Source: Climacium dendroides
Taxonomy: Eukaryota > Streptophyta > Bryopsida > Hypnales > Climaciaceae
Assembly (NCBI GenBank): GCA_950106755.1
Contig: OX467083.1
Coordinates: forward strand, 27,771,029 to 27,835,028
DNA: 64,000 nucleotides
Direction of reading: 5' to 3'
Shown here: positions 36,746-49,300 of the stretch, piece by piece
Layout: each line of letters begins with the position of its first letter
Numbering within the stretch: the stretch's first letter is position 1
Position numbers and translations under genes: made by a program
Notes under the pieces: generated by a model
What the model was told of the DNA's origin: nothing
Databases searched by the model: none
Seen by the model: the letters and a program-made list of their open reading frames with translations, nothing else

Positions 36746-38274
36746 TAAAACTCCCGTATCAACCTTGGAGTTTAAATTCCACGAGAGCAATAATAGTCCA
36801 AGTTCTCCAGAAATGTCATGGAGTGCACTTGAGAATATGAACACCCCTCAACAAAGATCTCCAACAAGTGAATAAGGAACTAGTAGCGGACCTTTTCAAG
36901 AAGTAATTGATGGATTACCAGAAGCTGGAGCTATCCAAAGTTATTCAATGGTAAATCGAAGGAGACGGTGTCGTGTTGAGAGAGTTTGCTTCGGGAAATC
37001 GCGAAGATTTTGGCTGCGACTGGGAATAGTTTTGCTATGGGTTTTGTCAAATCTTCTTATCTTGAGTCTTTGGTTTTTAATCTTCAAAACTTGAATCTTT
37101 ACTTGATCTTCCGTTGGCCTATCCTATAGTGGTTCTATAGGGCCAAGGGTAAAGGTGTGTAATAAAAAACAAGTCTTCGGACGGGTAAAATGGGATGGCC
37201 AAACCACGAATTGACCATCCGTAAATTGGCTCCTAAACTTCAAACCTATAGTAACCAGGAAGCACCTTTCACCAGTAGGAATAACATAGAAGATCGACCA
37301 TGTGGATGATCAATCCCACTTCGTCGCCACAAACATAAAATGGGGCTAATACTGTCATAAGAATGACTTCATAGCCCGCAACCAAGTTTACAATGCAAAA
37401 TTTAAATAACAACTAGCCCCAAAACAGGCTAGGAAAACAAAAAATTCACAACGAGCCTCCAAAACCGGCTAGGAAAAACAAGCCACAAGCCACAACACAT
37501 GAATCTTCAACCTTCTTCCACTTTGAGTCTCAAATCTTCAATCTTGAGTCTTGAAAACTTCTTTCACTCACAAACAAAAGTTGTAGGCGTTGAAGTTACG
37601 GCCTTTTTCCTTCAAGTTCAATCTCCACTCCAGACTTCGTCACCTCATAACTTTTTGATAAACACTCCAAACAACAAATATCATATCTTTTTAAAAAGAC
37701 ATAAACAAGGACAATACACCTCCCAAATATCAAGTCAAATCAGTAAGTACTCCAAAAGTTATAGCTTGTTGAAGCCTCTGACCTCTCAATGGAGATCCTT
37801 GGGTCTTCACAATTTCAAACTTTCATAACTTTTAACTCCCAACTCCAAATTCAACTTACAAATACTCTTTGAAAAGCTCTCAATACAAGGAATGTTGTAC
37901 CAAATTTTCATTACTCAATTGTTTATGCTCCATGAGCTACATCCACTCGAAATTCGGCCAAAAACCTCCCAAAAAACATACACACACTTCCCTTCCTTTC
38001 TCTTCCAACTAAGCATCTTTTCCCTCTTTTCCTCCCCATCTCAAGTGAAGGGTGGAGCACATCAACCCATGCCCCTACCAAGACCCCACCTAAGATTCCA
38101 AACTAAATCCCCATTCACACTCTTTCTTAACTCCAAATTTCAAGCTAAATACTGTCACTAATTTTTCATTTTATATTAATAATCACACATTGATTTCAAT
38201 AAAATACTCAAAGTAAAAACTAACATCCAATAAATGCTCACTAGAGGTAAAAAACTAGAGTTTCAATCAAAGCT
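36746..38274. other. Spacer, possibly retroelement-derived
   Basis: No gene is recognised. Two short ORFs (37499-37828 and 37892-38161, plus) have biased compositions (Ser/Leu/Phe) typical of chance frames in pyrimidine-rich DNA. Doubled phrases such as gagtctttggttttt/cttgagtcttgaaaac and aggctaggaaaac occurring twice (about 37428 and 37468) suggest old repeats. Confidence 0.35.
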
Positions 38275-38763
38275 TCATTCCATTTGCAGAAAGTTGAGAA
38301 TGCGTTTGATGGTGGCAGCAATATAATTTGCACGCTCGGCTTTCATCAATGGGTTGACTGGACCTTCCAACCAATGTTGGTGGCCATGACTACCCTCCAC
38401 CGGCCAAACCATACAATAGTACTGATCAATGTTTTTGCCCTCATAACTCGCCTCGAATGTCACTTCCCGAGTGCCCGACTCAACACACCCAACTTGGAGC
38501 AAGATCACCAAAACACGAGCATCGGAATCAAGATTTTCGTGCCATCGCCACTCTATGCGAGGTTGCTTCGGCGGTCGAGAAGGCCCAACTTCATCTCGAG
38601 GATGCCTAAGTGGCAATGCAAGATCTCGCACCAAAAGGGGTTGCTCCGGTAATTGTGACAAGGAAAGCTCGAATTCAGCCTCTGGTTGAGGCTCTTCATC
38701 TTGAGACTCAGAAAAAACCCTGCAGTTTGATATTCTAACTTTAAAGTAGGAAACAAAATCCAC
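38275..38763 (-). CDS. Hypothetical ORF (up to 162 codons), probably a spliced exon or transposon fragment
   Basis: An open minus-strand frame with no ATG near its upstream end; it opens with GTG. A plausible splice acceptor (ctgcag) lies at about 38720, so the coding part may begin there with SESQDEEPQPEAEFELSL. The rest is well mixed in composition: a Pro/Arg-rich stretch (PRDEVGPSRPPKQPR) and then a possible folded part with WRWHENLDSDARVLVILL and CMVWPVEGSHGHQHW. I recognise no family. GC content is higher than in the neighbourhood. It lies just upstream of the DUF7869-type element but on the opposite strand. Confidence 0.35.
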   Translation of the reverse strand: MDFVSYFKVRISNCRVFSESQDEEPQPEAEFELSLSQLPEQPLLVRDLALPLRHPRDEVGPSRPPKQPRIEWRWHENLDSDARVLVILLQVGCVESGTREVTFEASYEGKNIDQYYCMVWPVEGSHGHQHWLEGPVNPLMKAERANYIAATIKRILNFLQME

Positions 38764-39024
38764 TATTGAAAAACAATGAAGCTTTAAGGCAAACCGTCCT
38801 CTTATATATATATCGGAACGACGTCACCTTGAAGCTATCCAATAAAATATATTATAATATATTTTTATATAATACACAAATCTACAACAAGACAACGGGA
38901 AAGAGGCCCACATGAAAGAAGACAATCAATGAGTCAGAAGGTGACATTATAAAGTGTAGTAGCGGCAAAAAATGAAGGTGCATACAAAAGGAATGGCCTC
39001 AAGGGAATAGATGAGAATTACATA

Positions 39025-39237
39025 TTGAATAAGAGGTATATGGCATGGGGGCAGAAGTATGATCTTCGATCAACCTGGATACTGCAGATGTTGAGTGCTT
39101 TCTTCAAAAGAACAGAAGGAGGGAAGAGGTATAAGTATGAGACAAAATTAGATGGCTTTGACTTTTGCAATGCGTGCTATGTAAAGGGGCTTGGTTATTC
39201 GCAACGGTGGTTCAAGCAATTGAAGCAATCACAATAA
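39025..39237 (+). pseudogene. N-terminal fragment of a DUF7869-type transposon protein
   Basis: The frame encodes KYETKLDGFDFCNACYVK and then GLGYSQRWFKQLKQSQ, resembling the phrase seen upstream of DUF7869 domains (cysteine-containing segment followed by a short 'G-I-S-x-x-R' helix). It ends at TAA 39235-39237. The rest of the protein appears to restart at about 40841, on the same strand, after a 1.6-kb interval that may be an intron or an insertion. The first ATG is at 39040. Confidence 0.4.
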
Positions 39238-40042
39238 ATCTATGGAAAAGTAGCTGCGGTACATGGGATATGAACCACCATATTGGTTCACTTTTAATAT
39301 AATAGAAAATAATTAAATATATATATGAGTTTTAGATTCAAAAGTGTTAGTATCCTAAATTAAACTATAACCATTAGTTAAAAGACTTTTAGTACATAGG
39401 ACAAGAAACTAGATCAAAATTTCAATCCAAAAATATTTAAAAAGATAAAAAATACAAAAAAAAGAATTGAAAACAAGGATTATAAGTTGACAATGGATCT
39501 AAATATAAATCAAAAAACAATAAAAAAGAAGAAATATAAAAAGCACAAAAGAAGTTATCAAACTTAAAACTACTATGAGAAAACTAACATAGTAGTAGAA
39601 ACTCTAATTTAGGTAATTAGTAATGTTTTAATGAAATTTCAGTAATTAGCTTGGATGAAAGTGATTAGGAGTATTAGTTAGTTAGTTAGTTGGAGGAAAA
39701 GGTCGAATTAAGGTTAAGAGCTCTCTCTCTCCACTCTCTCTTGTGTGTTTTTTGGGATGTGTATGTTTTTGGGGTGTGGGTGTGAAATTGTGAAGAAGAA
39801 AGTTAGAAATGGAAGAGCATTAGGGTGGGGATTGAGGGTAGAGTAATTAGTCAAGTAAGTTTTCACCTTGGGAGGTAAAATGGGTGAAAAGAGGAGTGGT
39901 GTAAGGTTAGATGGAAAATTGGAAGAGAAAACATGAAGGAGAGTTAGGGTTTCGGAGTCTTCCACCAAATTGCCATCTTTGAAGAGCTACGAAGGCCGGA
40001 AAGTAGCTTTGATGGAGCCGAAAATTGGAGGGGAGGGGCGCA
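39238..40042. other. AT-rich insertion or intron inside the DUF7869-type locus
   Basis: No gene. Contains short simple repeats: a TTAG run (about 39676-39690) and a CT run (about 39720-39745). The minus-strand frame 39968-39714 has low complexity and no family resemblance. Confidence 0.4.
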
Positions 40043-40500
40043 TTCAAGTTAGCTTTCCATGAAGACAATTTTCATACAATTTGAAGCAAATTTGAAGAAA
40101 TGGAGACCGTTTTTGTGAGGAGAGGTCTACTGCCGCGGCGAATGGACAGCACCGACTTTGGCGAGACACTTTGGACGATTGAAGAACGGGATGGAGCTGA
40201 ATTTTGGGGAGGACAAGAAAAATCAAGTTAGCTTTCCAAAAAGTCAAAACTCAAGCCAATTGGAGATGGTGTGAAGAAATGGTGACTGATTTTTGTGCGA
40301 AGAGGTCTACTGCCGTGGCAAATGGATAGCACCGACTTTGGCGAGCCACTTCGAACGATTGAAGAACGGTATGGAGCTGAATTTTGGGGAGGACAAGGAT
40401 GATCAAGTTAGCTTTCCAAAAAGTCAAAACTCAAGCCAATTGGAGATAGTGTGAAGAAATGGTGATTGTTTTTGTGAAGGCTAGTCTGCTGCCTTTAGAA
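40043..40500. repeat. 180-bp tandem repeat, about 2.5 units
   Basis: The phrase tcaagttagctttcc occurs at 40043, 40223 and 40403, a strict 180-bp period. Units share gaggtctactgccg, gcaccgactttggcgag and gaattttggggaggaca; the last unit is truncated. No ORF spans the array. It lies between the two parts of the DUF7869-type gene; 40501-40840 to its right shows nothing else. Confidence 0.85.
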
Positions 40501-40840
40501 GGAGGAACAATTGGAGGTTTGGATGGGTTTTTTTCCTTCTCAATTGTGGTTAAACAATTGCAATTTTAATTGCACATTGCTATAAAACTTGTGATGAACC
40601 AATTGTGTGTGGAGTGAATGGGTGTATGTGATGCTATAGGAGATTGAGTGCTGGAATTTTCACTTGAACCTTACTTAGAGTCACATTGAGTATCCTAATG
40701 GTAATTTTTAGGGCAAAATCACATACTAAAGTTAATCTACTAAATTGAGGATGAATTGCCATTACTTGGAAGGCTAGGTAGTTAGGGGTCCATACACTCC
40801 TCACGGCCCAATCTTGTGGATGGATTTTGCTTCACAGTGA

Positions 40841-42250
40841 AATCCACTCACATGGGAATACATGCCACTTGAGAGAAGGAGCAAAAAGCCTACAGCACGT
40901 GCAAGTTTTGAAGAATTTGTGAAAGAACTTGGATGCATGCAACCTCACAGACAAATACGAAGAAAAATAGATAAGAACGTAGTACCATTGATACTATTAC
41001 CCATGAACACAACAAAAGTAGATGTGTTTCATTACGTAAATGAAGAAGTAAAAAAAATGGTGGATGGAGAGCCATTGACTCTGAGTTCATTCCATCGGTT
41101 GTGGCGCGAGGAATTTCCACATATACAAATTCTACCGTTTTCCCGATTTTCAAAATGCTACCATTGTTAGAAATATAAGTGTAGAATGGAATCTACAACA
41201 AATGCAGCAGCTCGTGTGGAGATAAAGAAGTTGTACATAATACATATCCAACATCAAATGGAAGAGAGGCGTGATTACTGGTTGTTCAAGAGGTTAGCAA
41301 TGATAACACCAGACTTGTACATGTGTTTAATAGTGGACGGCATGGACCAGAACACAACTATGGTTCTGAAGATGAGGCAATCCGTGAAGAACATAGAATC
41401 TCGGTTTATTAAAACTCATCTTTGTGGAGTCCTAGTGCATGAAATTGGATTGTATGTAGATTTCTGGGTTGATGCACACCACAAGCATGACAGCAATCAA
41501 GTGATCACTACCATAATGCATGTACTGTCTGATGTGCGAAGACGGAAGAGGAAGCTACCACCAACTTTACGAATTCAAGCGGACAATACTACTCGTGAGA
41601 ACAAGAACATATACATATTTGCATTATGTGTAGCTCTAGTGGACATGGACTTTTTCCAAGAGGTGCAACTAAGCTTTCTAATTGTTAGGCATACACATGA
41701 AGACATTGACCAACGATTCAGCATTATTTCAAATACGTTGAAGAGGAAGAATATTGATTCTATGGATGAGATGTTGGCTTTGGTAGAGAAAGGAACATTG
41801 TACACGGAAGTATTTGTAAGTGCACGTCAGTTGGAGAATGTTCGAGATTGGAAGTCTTTCATCACACCACATCTTCTAAGGGGGAGAGAGCAATTAACAG
41901 GGATCACGTTCCCACACCACATGAGATTTTATATGGAAAATAGAGTGTCTAAAGTGCAGTACAAGCACTTTAGTAAAGATGCATGGGGACCAGCAGAAGG
42001 GCACATGTGCTTGCAATCCTTACCTACAATGGCAAAAAAATCAGCTTTAGCAGAGGTGTTTGCAGCAGATGAAAGAGAGTTGAGGACTTTAGCAGATTTC
42101 ATTGTTTACAAGGAGAAGTGTGTAGGAAGAAGATGGGATGTATTGAAGAACCTTGAAACAATTAACAAAACAGATAAATTCATAGAATATTTGAAAGAAT
42201 TTCCCAACCCGGATAGAAGTGCAAAGACAAAAAGCTATTTTGACCATTAG
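40841..42250 (+). pseudogene. DUF7869-type transposon protein with one in-frame stop
   Basis: A single frame runs from about 40841 (ATG 40862) to TAG 42248-42250, broken only by TAG 41168-41170. Before the stop it has FHRLWREEFPHIQILPFSRF and KCYHC. After it: LIVDGMDQNTT, LRIQADNTTRENKN and LIVRHTHEDIDQRFS, in the order that defines the DUF7869 domain of plant, algal and animal transposon-like proteins. The conserved acidic residues in DGMDQ, ADN...EN and HEDID suggest an RNase H-like nuclease fold, probably a transposase or integrase; this is inference. The frame is otherwise intact over about 450 codons, so decay is recent. The next fragment, 42292-42963, probably belongs to the same element. 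Confidence 0.6.
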
Positions 42251-42291
42251 GCTTTGCAGATAATAGCGGAGAGATTAATAATTTAAATTCA

Positions 42292-42963
42292 GTGTTTGAA
42301 GAAAGGGAGCAATCAAATACGATGTCAACAACGATAGACTCTATTATGGCTACAATGCCAAATCCTGAAGCTCAAGGGTACTTTGGTCTAAAGAGGAACA
42401 AGCCAAAATATGTTGCAAGGACGAGGGCTCCTAGAAGACGAAGAGTGATAGAAAGAGGAGAGACAATTGTGACAACAAGCATAGAAGAAGGTCAACATCC
42501 ATTTCCAATATTTGATCTAGAGAAAGATCTTCAAGTTGGACAATTTGTTGCCCTTTCAGTGAAGGCTACTGAAGTAAGAGCAGGAGTGCCATTTTATATG
42601 GCAAAAATCTTGGAGCTTGGTAAGCGAAAGCGAACAACGAAGATGAAGGTTATCTGGTATTAGTTAGTTCTGAAGGTGAGAGTAGAAGAAAGAGAAAGCT
42701 CAAGCAAAGACCGGTACACAAATTGTATGGAAGCATTATAGAAGCCATCTCGTAAAAAGCACGGATGGGTGGAGAAAGAAGCAGCTATATTTTCATGGAA
42801 TGATATACCAAAAAAAACAAGGAGTGGATTTGTGCAAAATAACAATGTACTAGTGCATGGGGACATGATAGAGAAGGAAATTAGCATTCCAGCACCAACA
42901 AAACCTCATTTGTTCGAGTACATTGCGATGCAATTGGAAGAACTAGATAATGAACGACTATGA
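42292..42963 (+). pseudogene. C-terminal part of the DUF7869-type element (two in-frame stops)
   Basis: The same frame covers 42292-42660 and 42769-42960, separated by TAG 42661-42663 and a second TAG at about 42736. It encodes a basic patch (RTRAPRRRRV), then FDLEKDLQVGQFVALSV and FYMAKILELG, a small beta-rich pattern like the chromo/BAH-like module at the end of such transposon proteins, and ends at TGA 42961-42963. The interval 42964-43409 has no recognised feature. Confidence 0.4.
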
Positions 42964-43409
42964 AATGATGTAGGTGCATACTAAATTTGAGTTTTATATT
43001 GAACAGGACTTTAGAGATTGATAAATTCAGTGAAACAATGGTGTAGTAGGAGACCTTAGTTAGACATAGTACTGTATGTGAAATACTAAAGTTATTTGTA
43101 AATTCAATAAAGATTCTTTTTGTTGGTTTTTAAATGTTGAATTCTATATTCAAGTGCATGACTAGTACATTGAATTTTGTATTATTTTTTAAGAAAACTT
43201 TCTAATTTGCACAATAAAGAAGCAAATCAAATTTGAAGAAAAAACCATTTCGTAAAGAGAAAGCAATGCTCCCCTCTTCAATTTTGTATGCCCCCCCTCA
43301 AAGGGCAACTTAACCCCCCCTATTGGCGATGAGGTTGATTTTGCTCAAAAAATTTGTAAGTGCAATTTTATATGGCCAAGTGCAAAAACTACGAATTCTG
43401 TGTTATTAT

Positions 43410-43579
43410 GGTTTCTAGCATGGTTGTCATACCGGACAAGTTACTATTTATTTCTCGTTCTGTAGGACGAGTTACTATTCATCAAATATACCTCTCAAGT
43501 ACATTTGATGAATAGTAACTCGTCCTACAAGACGAAAAATGAATAGTAACTTGTCCAGTATGACAACCGTGGTTTCTAG
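43410..43579. mobile_element. Foldback MITE flanked by 9-bp direct repeats (MULE-like)
   Basis: GGTTTCTAG occurs at 43410-43418 and 43571-43579, directly flanking a 152-bp element (43419-43570). The element is almost wholly self-complementary: catggttgtcataccgg at the left end matches the inverse of ccagtatgacaaccgt at the right end, and gacgagttactattcatcaaat is mirrored at the centre. A 9-bp target duplication is typical of Mutator-like elements. No coding capacity. Confidence 0.75.
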
Positions 43580-44782
43580 TACCATGTATCTTCATGCAGA
43601 ACAAAGTTCAAGAAGTTTTTTGAGTTTTTCCAGCTATTTTCCTTCAATTCCCATATTGAACCAATTTCTGAAGGACAAGAGTCCGATAATTTTTTCTATA
43701 TTTTATTCAAAATAAAAAGTTTATAGATTTTTCACTAGTTATTTGCTGATGTTTTCAAATTGTCACTGTCTTGTTTTTTTTATTCCAATGGTTGATTTTG
43801 AACTAGTTGCCAATTCTTCCCAAACATAGCATTGAAGTTGGAAAATTTTGTGTGCACAATCTAAAGGTGCTATTTGCTTGCAAAGACTAGACTAGAGGTG
43901 TAGCTCCAAGTATCAAGCTATAAGGTTAGGTTCATTTTACATAATGCTTCCAGTTCTTCAAATAAAATATTTACTTTTCTATTAATATTTGGGATTAAGG
44001 GGCATATGAAAACCAATGAATGAGATAAGCTATGAGCCTAGTCTTGAATGAGGTGAAACAAGTAGACAAATAGAGGATACTTTTAAATAAATAGTAAATT
44101 GGATTGATGGGAAGGAAAGTGGGCTTGCAAATCCTAAATCTTAAAACCAACAAAGTTAGAGAAAAGGAGGGATTTGAGCTCTATAGCCCAAATCAAGTTG
44201 GCAATTTTGACATGTGAACCACCTAGATTAGAGTATGTTTCCATTAGACTCTTAGATCTCTGAATCTTGAAGCTCACCAGAATTTCTTTGTACCTAGTTC
44301 TCCCCTTGTACTTCTAACCACCCTTTGAGTCTCTTGCCCTTATAAACCACAAATATAAAGATGAAGGGGATTATATTAGGAAAATGCCAAGTTTAGTAGA
44401 AAGAAAATCCCTCAAAATTGTTTGCTAATGACACGTGTTTGGCTTACATTGGTTGTTCACGACTAAAACGGAGTTGTTTTGGAAAAGATAGTTGGAGGAA
44501 ACTAAGGGCCTCTTTACATACTTGATTAGTGGACAAGTTTACAGTTAATTCAAGCAAGAAGAGAAAAGTGACTATTGATTGCTTGGATGGGGTGGGCAAG
44601 CAAGAAAAGAGAAGTTCAAGTTTCATCAATATCAATGGACAACCTCATTGATGGAGATTAGTAGATCTAATACATGTGAATTTTTTATCGTTTCCCTCCC
44701 CACTGACTAAGTCCATATAAAAGTGCAATGCCTATTTTTTTTGTAGCACCTGTTGTGCAATTCCTTCAATGACCAATATACG

Positions 44783-45009
44783 CTAGTAGAATCTCCTGTT
44801 TATTTAAACATGAGTTGTCTAACTTGACTCTGTTTACCTAGATGTTCAATGTAACAATCCCATGTTTTTATGTCATTGATGATGTCAGCATTGACATCCA
44901 CTAATGTTCATTGTAACATCTTCAATGACATAAAAACATGGGGTTGCATTCAAGTAAACAACGTCAAGTTAGACAATTCATGTTTACATAAATAGGAGAT
45001 TCTACTAAT
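44783..45009. mobile_element. Foldback MITE, ~110-bp inverted arms
   Basis: The left arm (from tagtagaatctcct, about 44785) matches the inverse of the right arm (aggagattctacta, ending about 45008), with shared inner phrases gttgtctaacttgac and ccatgtttttatgtcattga. AT-rich flanks (atata on both sides) may be the target duplication. No ORF. The preceding stretch 43580-44782 shows nothing recognisable. Confidence 0.7.
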
Positions 45010-46197
45010 GATATATAAGGAGGCACTAAGCTTTTCATGAGTTCATACATAGTTGGTTGGGGTGTCAAGAACAACTTACAGCCTAGATAATCTTGTCACA
45101 TCTCCCATAAAAACTTACAGAGCATCCAAGCCTTCTTATTATTTCTATTTTAGCTCCTTCCTATTCCTAGAGCTCCCAAGGCCTAATGGAAACTGGCCCT
45201 TACACAATCATTGGTTGTCATTTGCACAAAGAAATTGGGTTGGAACGCCAATGACATGAACCAAAATTTTGTTGAAATGAGAATATTCTATTAAAATGGT
45301 GTGGAAGGAGGAAGCTGAAATAAAGACAATGTAGTTAAATTGGCACAATTCAAGGCACCAAAAATTGTGATACAAAGCTCTAAAGTCTAGGACTAGTATA
45401 CATTTGAGAATGCACAATCTTAGCATAAAAATGCCATGTTTGTGAAAATATGCCATTTTAACGAAATTTCCCATGATTTTGTCAAAAAATTGCCAATTTT
45501 ATAAAGGCTAGTGTAAATTTTGACAATTCTTAGTTTTTTGACAGTATTGATAATGATAAATTATTTATTTTGAATTTTTTGGATCAGTTATGTGCAGTAT
45601 GAACTCTAGTCTTTTGACAAAAATATTGAAATAAATAATGCATTATATGGTTGTAAAATATAAATTGAATGCATTGCCCAATTCAAAAAATGTTTCAAAT
45701 GCAAGGACATTAAGATGTAACAATGGTCCACATTGCAACCTATACTCTCTTTACAATGGCTAATGCTATCCCATGCTCTCAATTCCCCCAAAAAATTCAA
45801 ATATTGTGAGAACCAACATCATTTGCATGTTGGTCAAAATGTCAAATTGTTGTTATTTTAAGTTCTATAAATGTCAATTTCCTTCAATTTTTGTGTACAA
45901 CAATTTGTAATGATGTATTCCAACAAGGCACAAAAAAAAAATTCAGAGTTCTAAAGAAAAATTGGCAAAAGATAAAGTAATTCCAAAATCATGTTGAAGA
46001 AAATTGAGTTTTTGATATGACTAACTTTGAAATTGATTTTCTTTCAAATTACAACTAATTTTTTCTTCAAACTTCCATGGTGACGTGTAGTATGTTGCAT
46101 ACTACAACTTTCGTATATCTACTTTTGGACTTTGTCCATTGATGCTTATAGTATGGTTGTTTGAATGAAAACATTTCAAAATTGTACTAAGTTTTGC
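45010..46197. other. AT-rich spacer
   Basis: Only chance ORFs (for example 45053-45259 plus and 45474-45208 minus) without domains. Nothing else seen. Confidence 0.4.
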
Positions 46198-46335
46198 CAG
46201 TCATTGTAGATGCCAATTCTACTCGTTTTTCAAGGAAAATTTACCGAAAATATTTCAAGAAGCTTCACCTCCCCAAAATTCAGTTTTAGCTCTTAGGTGG
46301 GCAATTTATGGACCTTCTACCTTATCACAGGTAGA
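46198..46335. repeat. Truncated third copy of the foldback-family right end
   Basis: The segment from tagatgccaattctac through cttcacctccccaaaatt to tttatggaccttctacc aligns with 17915-18024 and 10035-10156. No left end was found nearby, so the copy is truncated. It closes with the terminal motif and is followed by TTA. Confidence 0.6.
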
Positions 46336-49300
46336 CGGGAAGTAAGGAAGGCCACCAGTGCTTTTCTCATCATTTTGGAAAAGTAGCCATTTTTTATTCA
46401 ATACACAGGTGATACTTGGTGATATCAATTTCAAAATTAGGTAATACCTAGATAAAATTTGGCGTTTGCCCCTTAAAACAACAGTAATTTGGCTACTTGT
46501 CCAAAAGAAATCATAATTTCCTTCACAAAATACTGCCGGTGTCTTTCGGTTGTAACCAATTGCTGAAAATAATGCATAAGATCAACACTGGGCACCATCA
46601 GTTTGCCATGAAATTGCTGTGAAAATAATACTTTGGATAATGAATTACACTTTTTAAAAGAAGTGCCGTTTTTTTAAGGCATCAAATTCTCTTGTTGACA
46701 GTACTTTGAAGTTAAATAAAACCTAATCAAGTTACTATTTTTAGTAGTTTGTATTTTTGAAAAAAACTTTTTGAAGTCTAGTTCTAGCATCAAAAATGTG
46801 ATTTTGAAAATGCAAGATTATGATTTTTCTATTCATGATTTTGTGCAAGGGTGTCCATTGCAAATCTAGTGTTGAGGGCTCTTGGAAATGGGCCTCAAAT
46901 GCACTAGATCTTGGAGAAAAAATCACATTAGAAATTCATTTAAAAAATTGTAGAGTTGATTTTGAGAGGCCACAAATTGATTGGGATTATGTATGTTATA
47001 CCTTCTAACTTCATATTTTTTTGGTGACTAATATTTTAGATTTGACATGTGAAAAGGGGATTGATAGAAGTTATTGAATTGTTGGCTTTTTGTTCAATCT
47101 AGAGCATGTTCCAAGAAATTCAAAAAAGGGCTTGGGCATTTAGGGATTAAATGATAGTTTGTAGTCATGTGCTTTGAGGGGAGGTTAGTATGTTCTATGG
47201 GGGCTTTGTTAGAAATGACAAAATCTAATGTTGGCTCCATTTTATGGATAATTTTCAAAAAATAAGATGTTTATAGGTGATTGCAAGAAACACCTATACT
47301 ATTTTGCATCACATCTTGTGCACTAATTTGTTTTTTGGTGATAAATTTTGTACTCTAGCTCCAAATGACTAAAGATTTATAAATAAGGTATTCATGACTA
47401 TTATAAACCTTGTATAATTTTCTTTGCAATATTCAAATTTTTTTTTACTAAAAACAACAACCTCCAATTTTACATCACACTTGCCAATTAGTTTTTTTTT
47501 AATAACTATTTAGCATCCAAAAGAACAAATTTGGAGCTGAAATTTGGTGGAGATGATATTCTAATAGACTTATAGCTGCAATCAGAAGGAATTCCAAAAA
47601 TAATTAATTTTAAGTAGTTAAAAAATCTACAAAATGAGTTTCTTTTAGATTGTATTTCAAAACATGTAAAAAATTATTTTGGTGGTTCTTTTGGTGAATG
47701 ATCATCTCCATAGAATTGTTATAAATGGCCAAGAGAATAGTGTTGTAAGACTATACTATTAGGACTATACTCAAAACATTCCTTTCTCTTATAGTGGTTG
47801 TAGGTGTATGTTATTTAGTACTCCCTTTTTCCCAAAATAAATCCCTAATTAAATTTTTTTTATCCTATACTAAATTCAATGTTCCAATTGTCCACAAAAA
47901 TTACTAGATTGACGAAACTTAAATCACCAAACTTATAACACTTGAATTGTAGGAGTAGATTACCCTTAATCCTATAATTAGGTCAAACTTGAATCCCAAA
48001 GCTTAATTGCATTGAATCTTGCATTCTGGTTGCAATGAATCATAAACTTTAATTGCAATGATTCTTGAATTCTAATTGTGGTGACTCCCAAATTTTAACG
48101 TAGTGAATTTAGTATTGTAATTACAATTTCTTTATATGATCTTATCAAACAAGAATCATAGAAGAGAAAAGATCAAAAAATTAATGCAAAGATATTGCGA
48201 CCCAAATAACACCTTACAACTTCTAATGGGTTCACTACACTCTACTTTCAGTGTTACTTGAATCTCAATTTATTAACACTGCACATGCCCAACTCATATT
48301 ACCAAGTCTTAGTTCCCGGGATTGCTAACACACACACACCACTCATGACATCAAGCACATCACTTGGTGATATGGGATGGAACTTTCATTGATGTTCAAG
48401 CATCGGGTGGAGGCACTATTCCTTACCAGTACTAACTACCTTTGAATGTCACCCCAACTCTATTCTAGGTCCATGAGTATTTGTTACTTGCCTTTTATGT
48501 CTAATCAGAACTTATACCTTGGGATATATGGAAAATGGCCTAACAAAGAGTGGAATTCCATCCAACCAGTGCCACGGGACACTTACACTAGTGTCCTATG
48601 GTGCCTTGGACAAGGTGGTGAACTTGCATCATCCACTTTGAGTTACAAGGACTCATTAAGGCTCCAAAGGAGAGTGAGGGAGGTAAACCAACCCCTCCTA
48701 TAGTACTTTCTATAGTATTTAGTAGACCCCCTGTTCTAGATCAAAGGAGAACCCCAAACACACTTGGGTTGTGGAAGACCACCCGATTCCAATCGAAATC
48801 GTGATATTACACCACCGTTTCAACTCCTAAACACATGTAAGCTCATTTTGAATATTTACATGATGAAGTAGATGCCGATGGACTACTCATTTGTTCCATA
48901 TAGACAAGTTCTCGCAAAGTTATGGCCCTTCAAAGATTCAAGTTTACGGAGGGAGGCGTCATGCCTTCACCACAACCCTTCTTTTGGCCATAACTTTTGA
49001 CTCATAGCTTAGAACCTCATAATGTTTGTCATTTTTAACTTTTTTATGTTTTTAACTTTTCAATGATATGCTATATGCCATATTTCCATAAAGGATTCAT
49101 TGGGAACCTCTCACTCCTAGTCCTTCAATGTTTTGGTGTATTGGAACACCACCAACTTTGAATGGCCATAATGTTTAGTTGCCAAGTCCAAATTATGCGT
49201 TCTTTGGACGGTTGAATGAATATTCTCAAGGGCTTTTCATGCATGTATGATAATCTATCAAATCCAAGGTGCTATTGTACCTTGATTGCTCAGGAGACAC

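Noticed and set aside
38284..38689. Plus-strand ORFs opposite the 38-kb minus ORF
   Set aside because: Composition and lack of a start favour the minus frame; the plus frames look like shadows.
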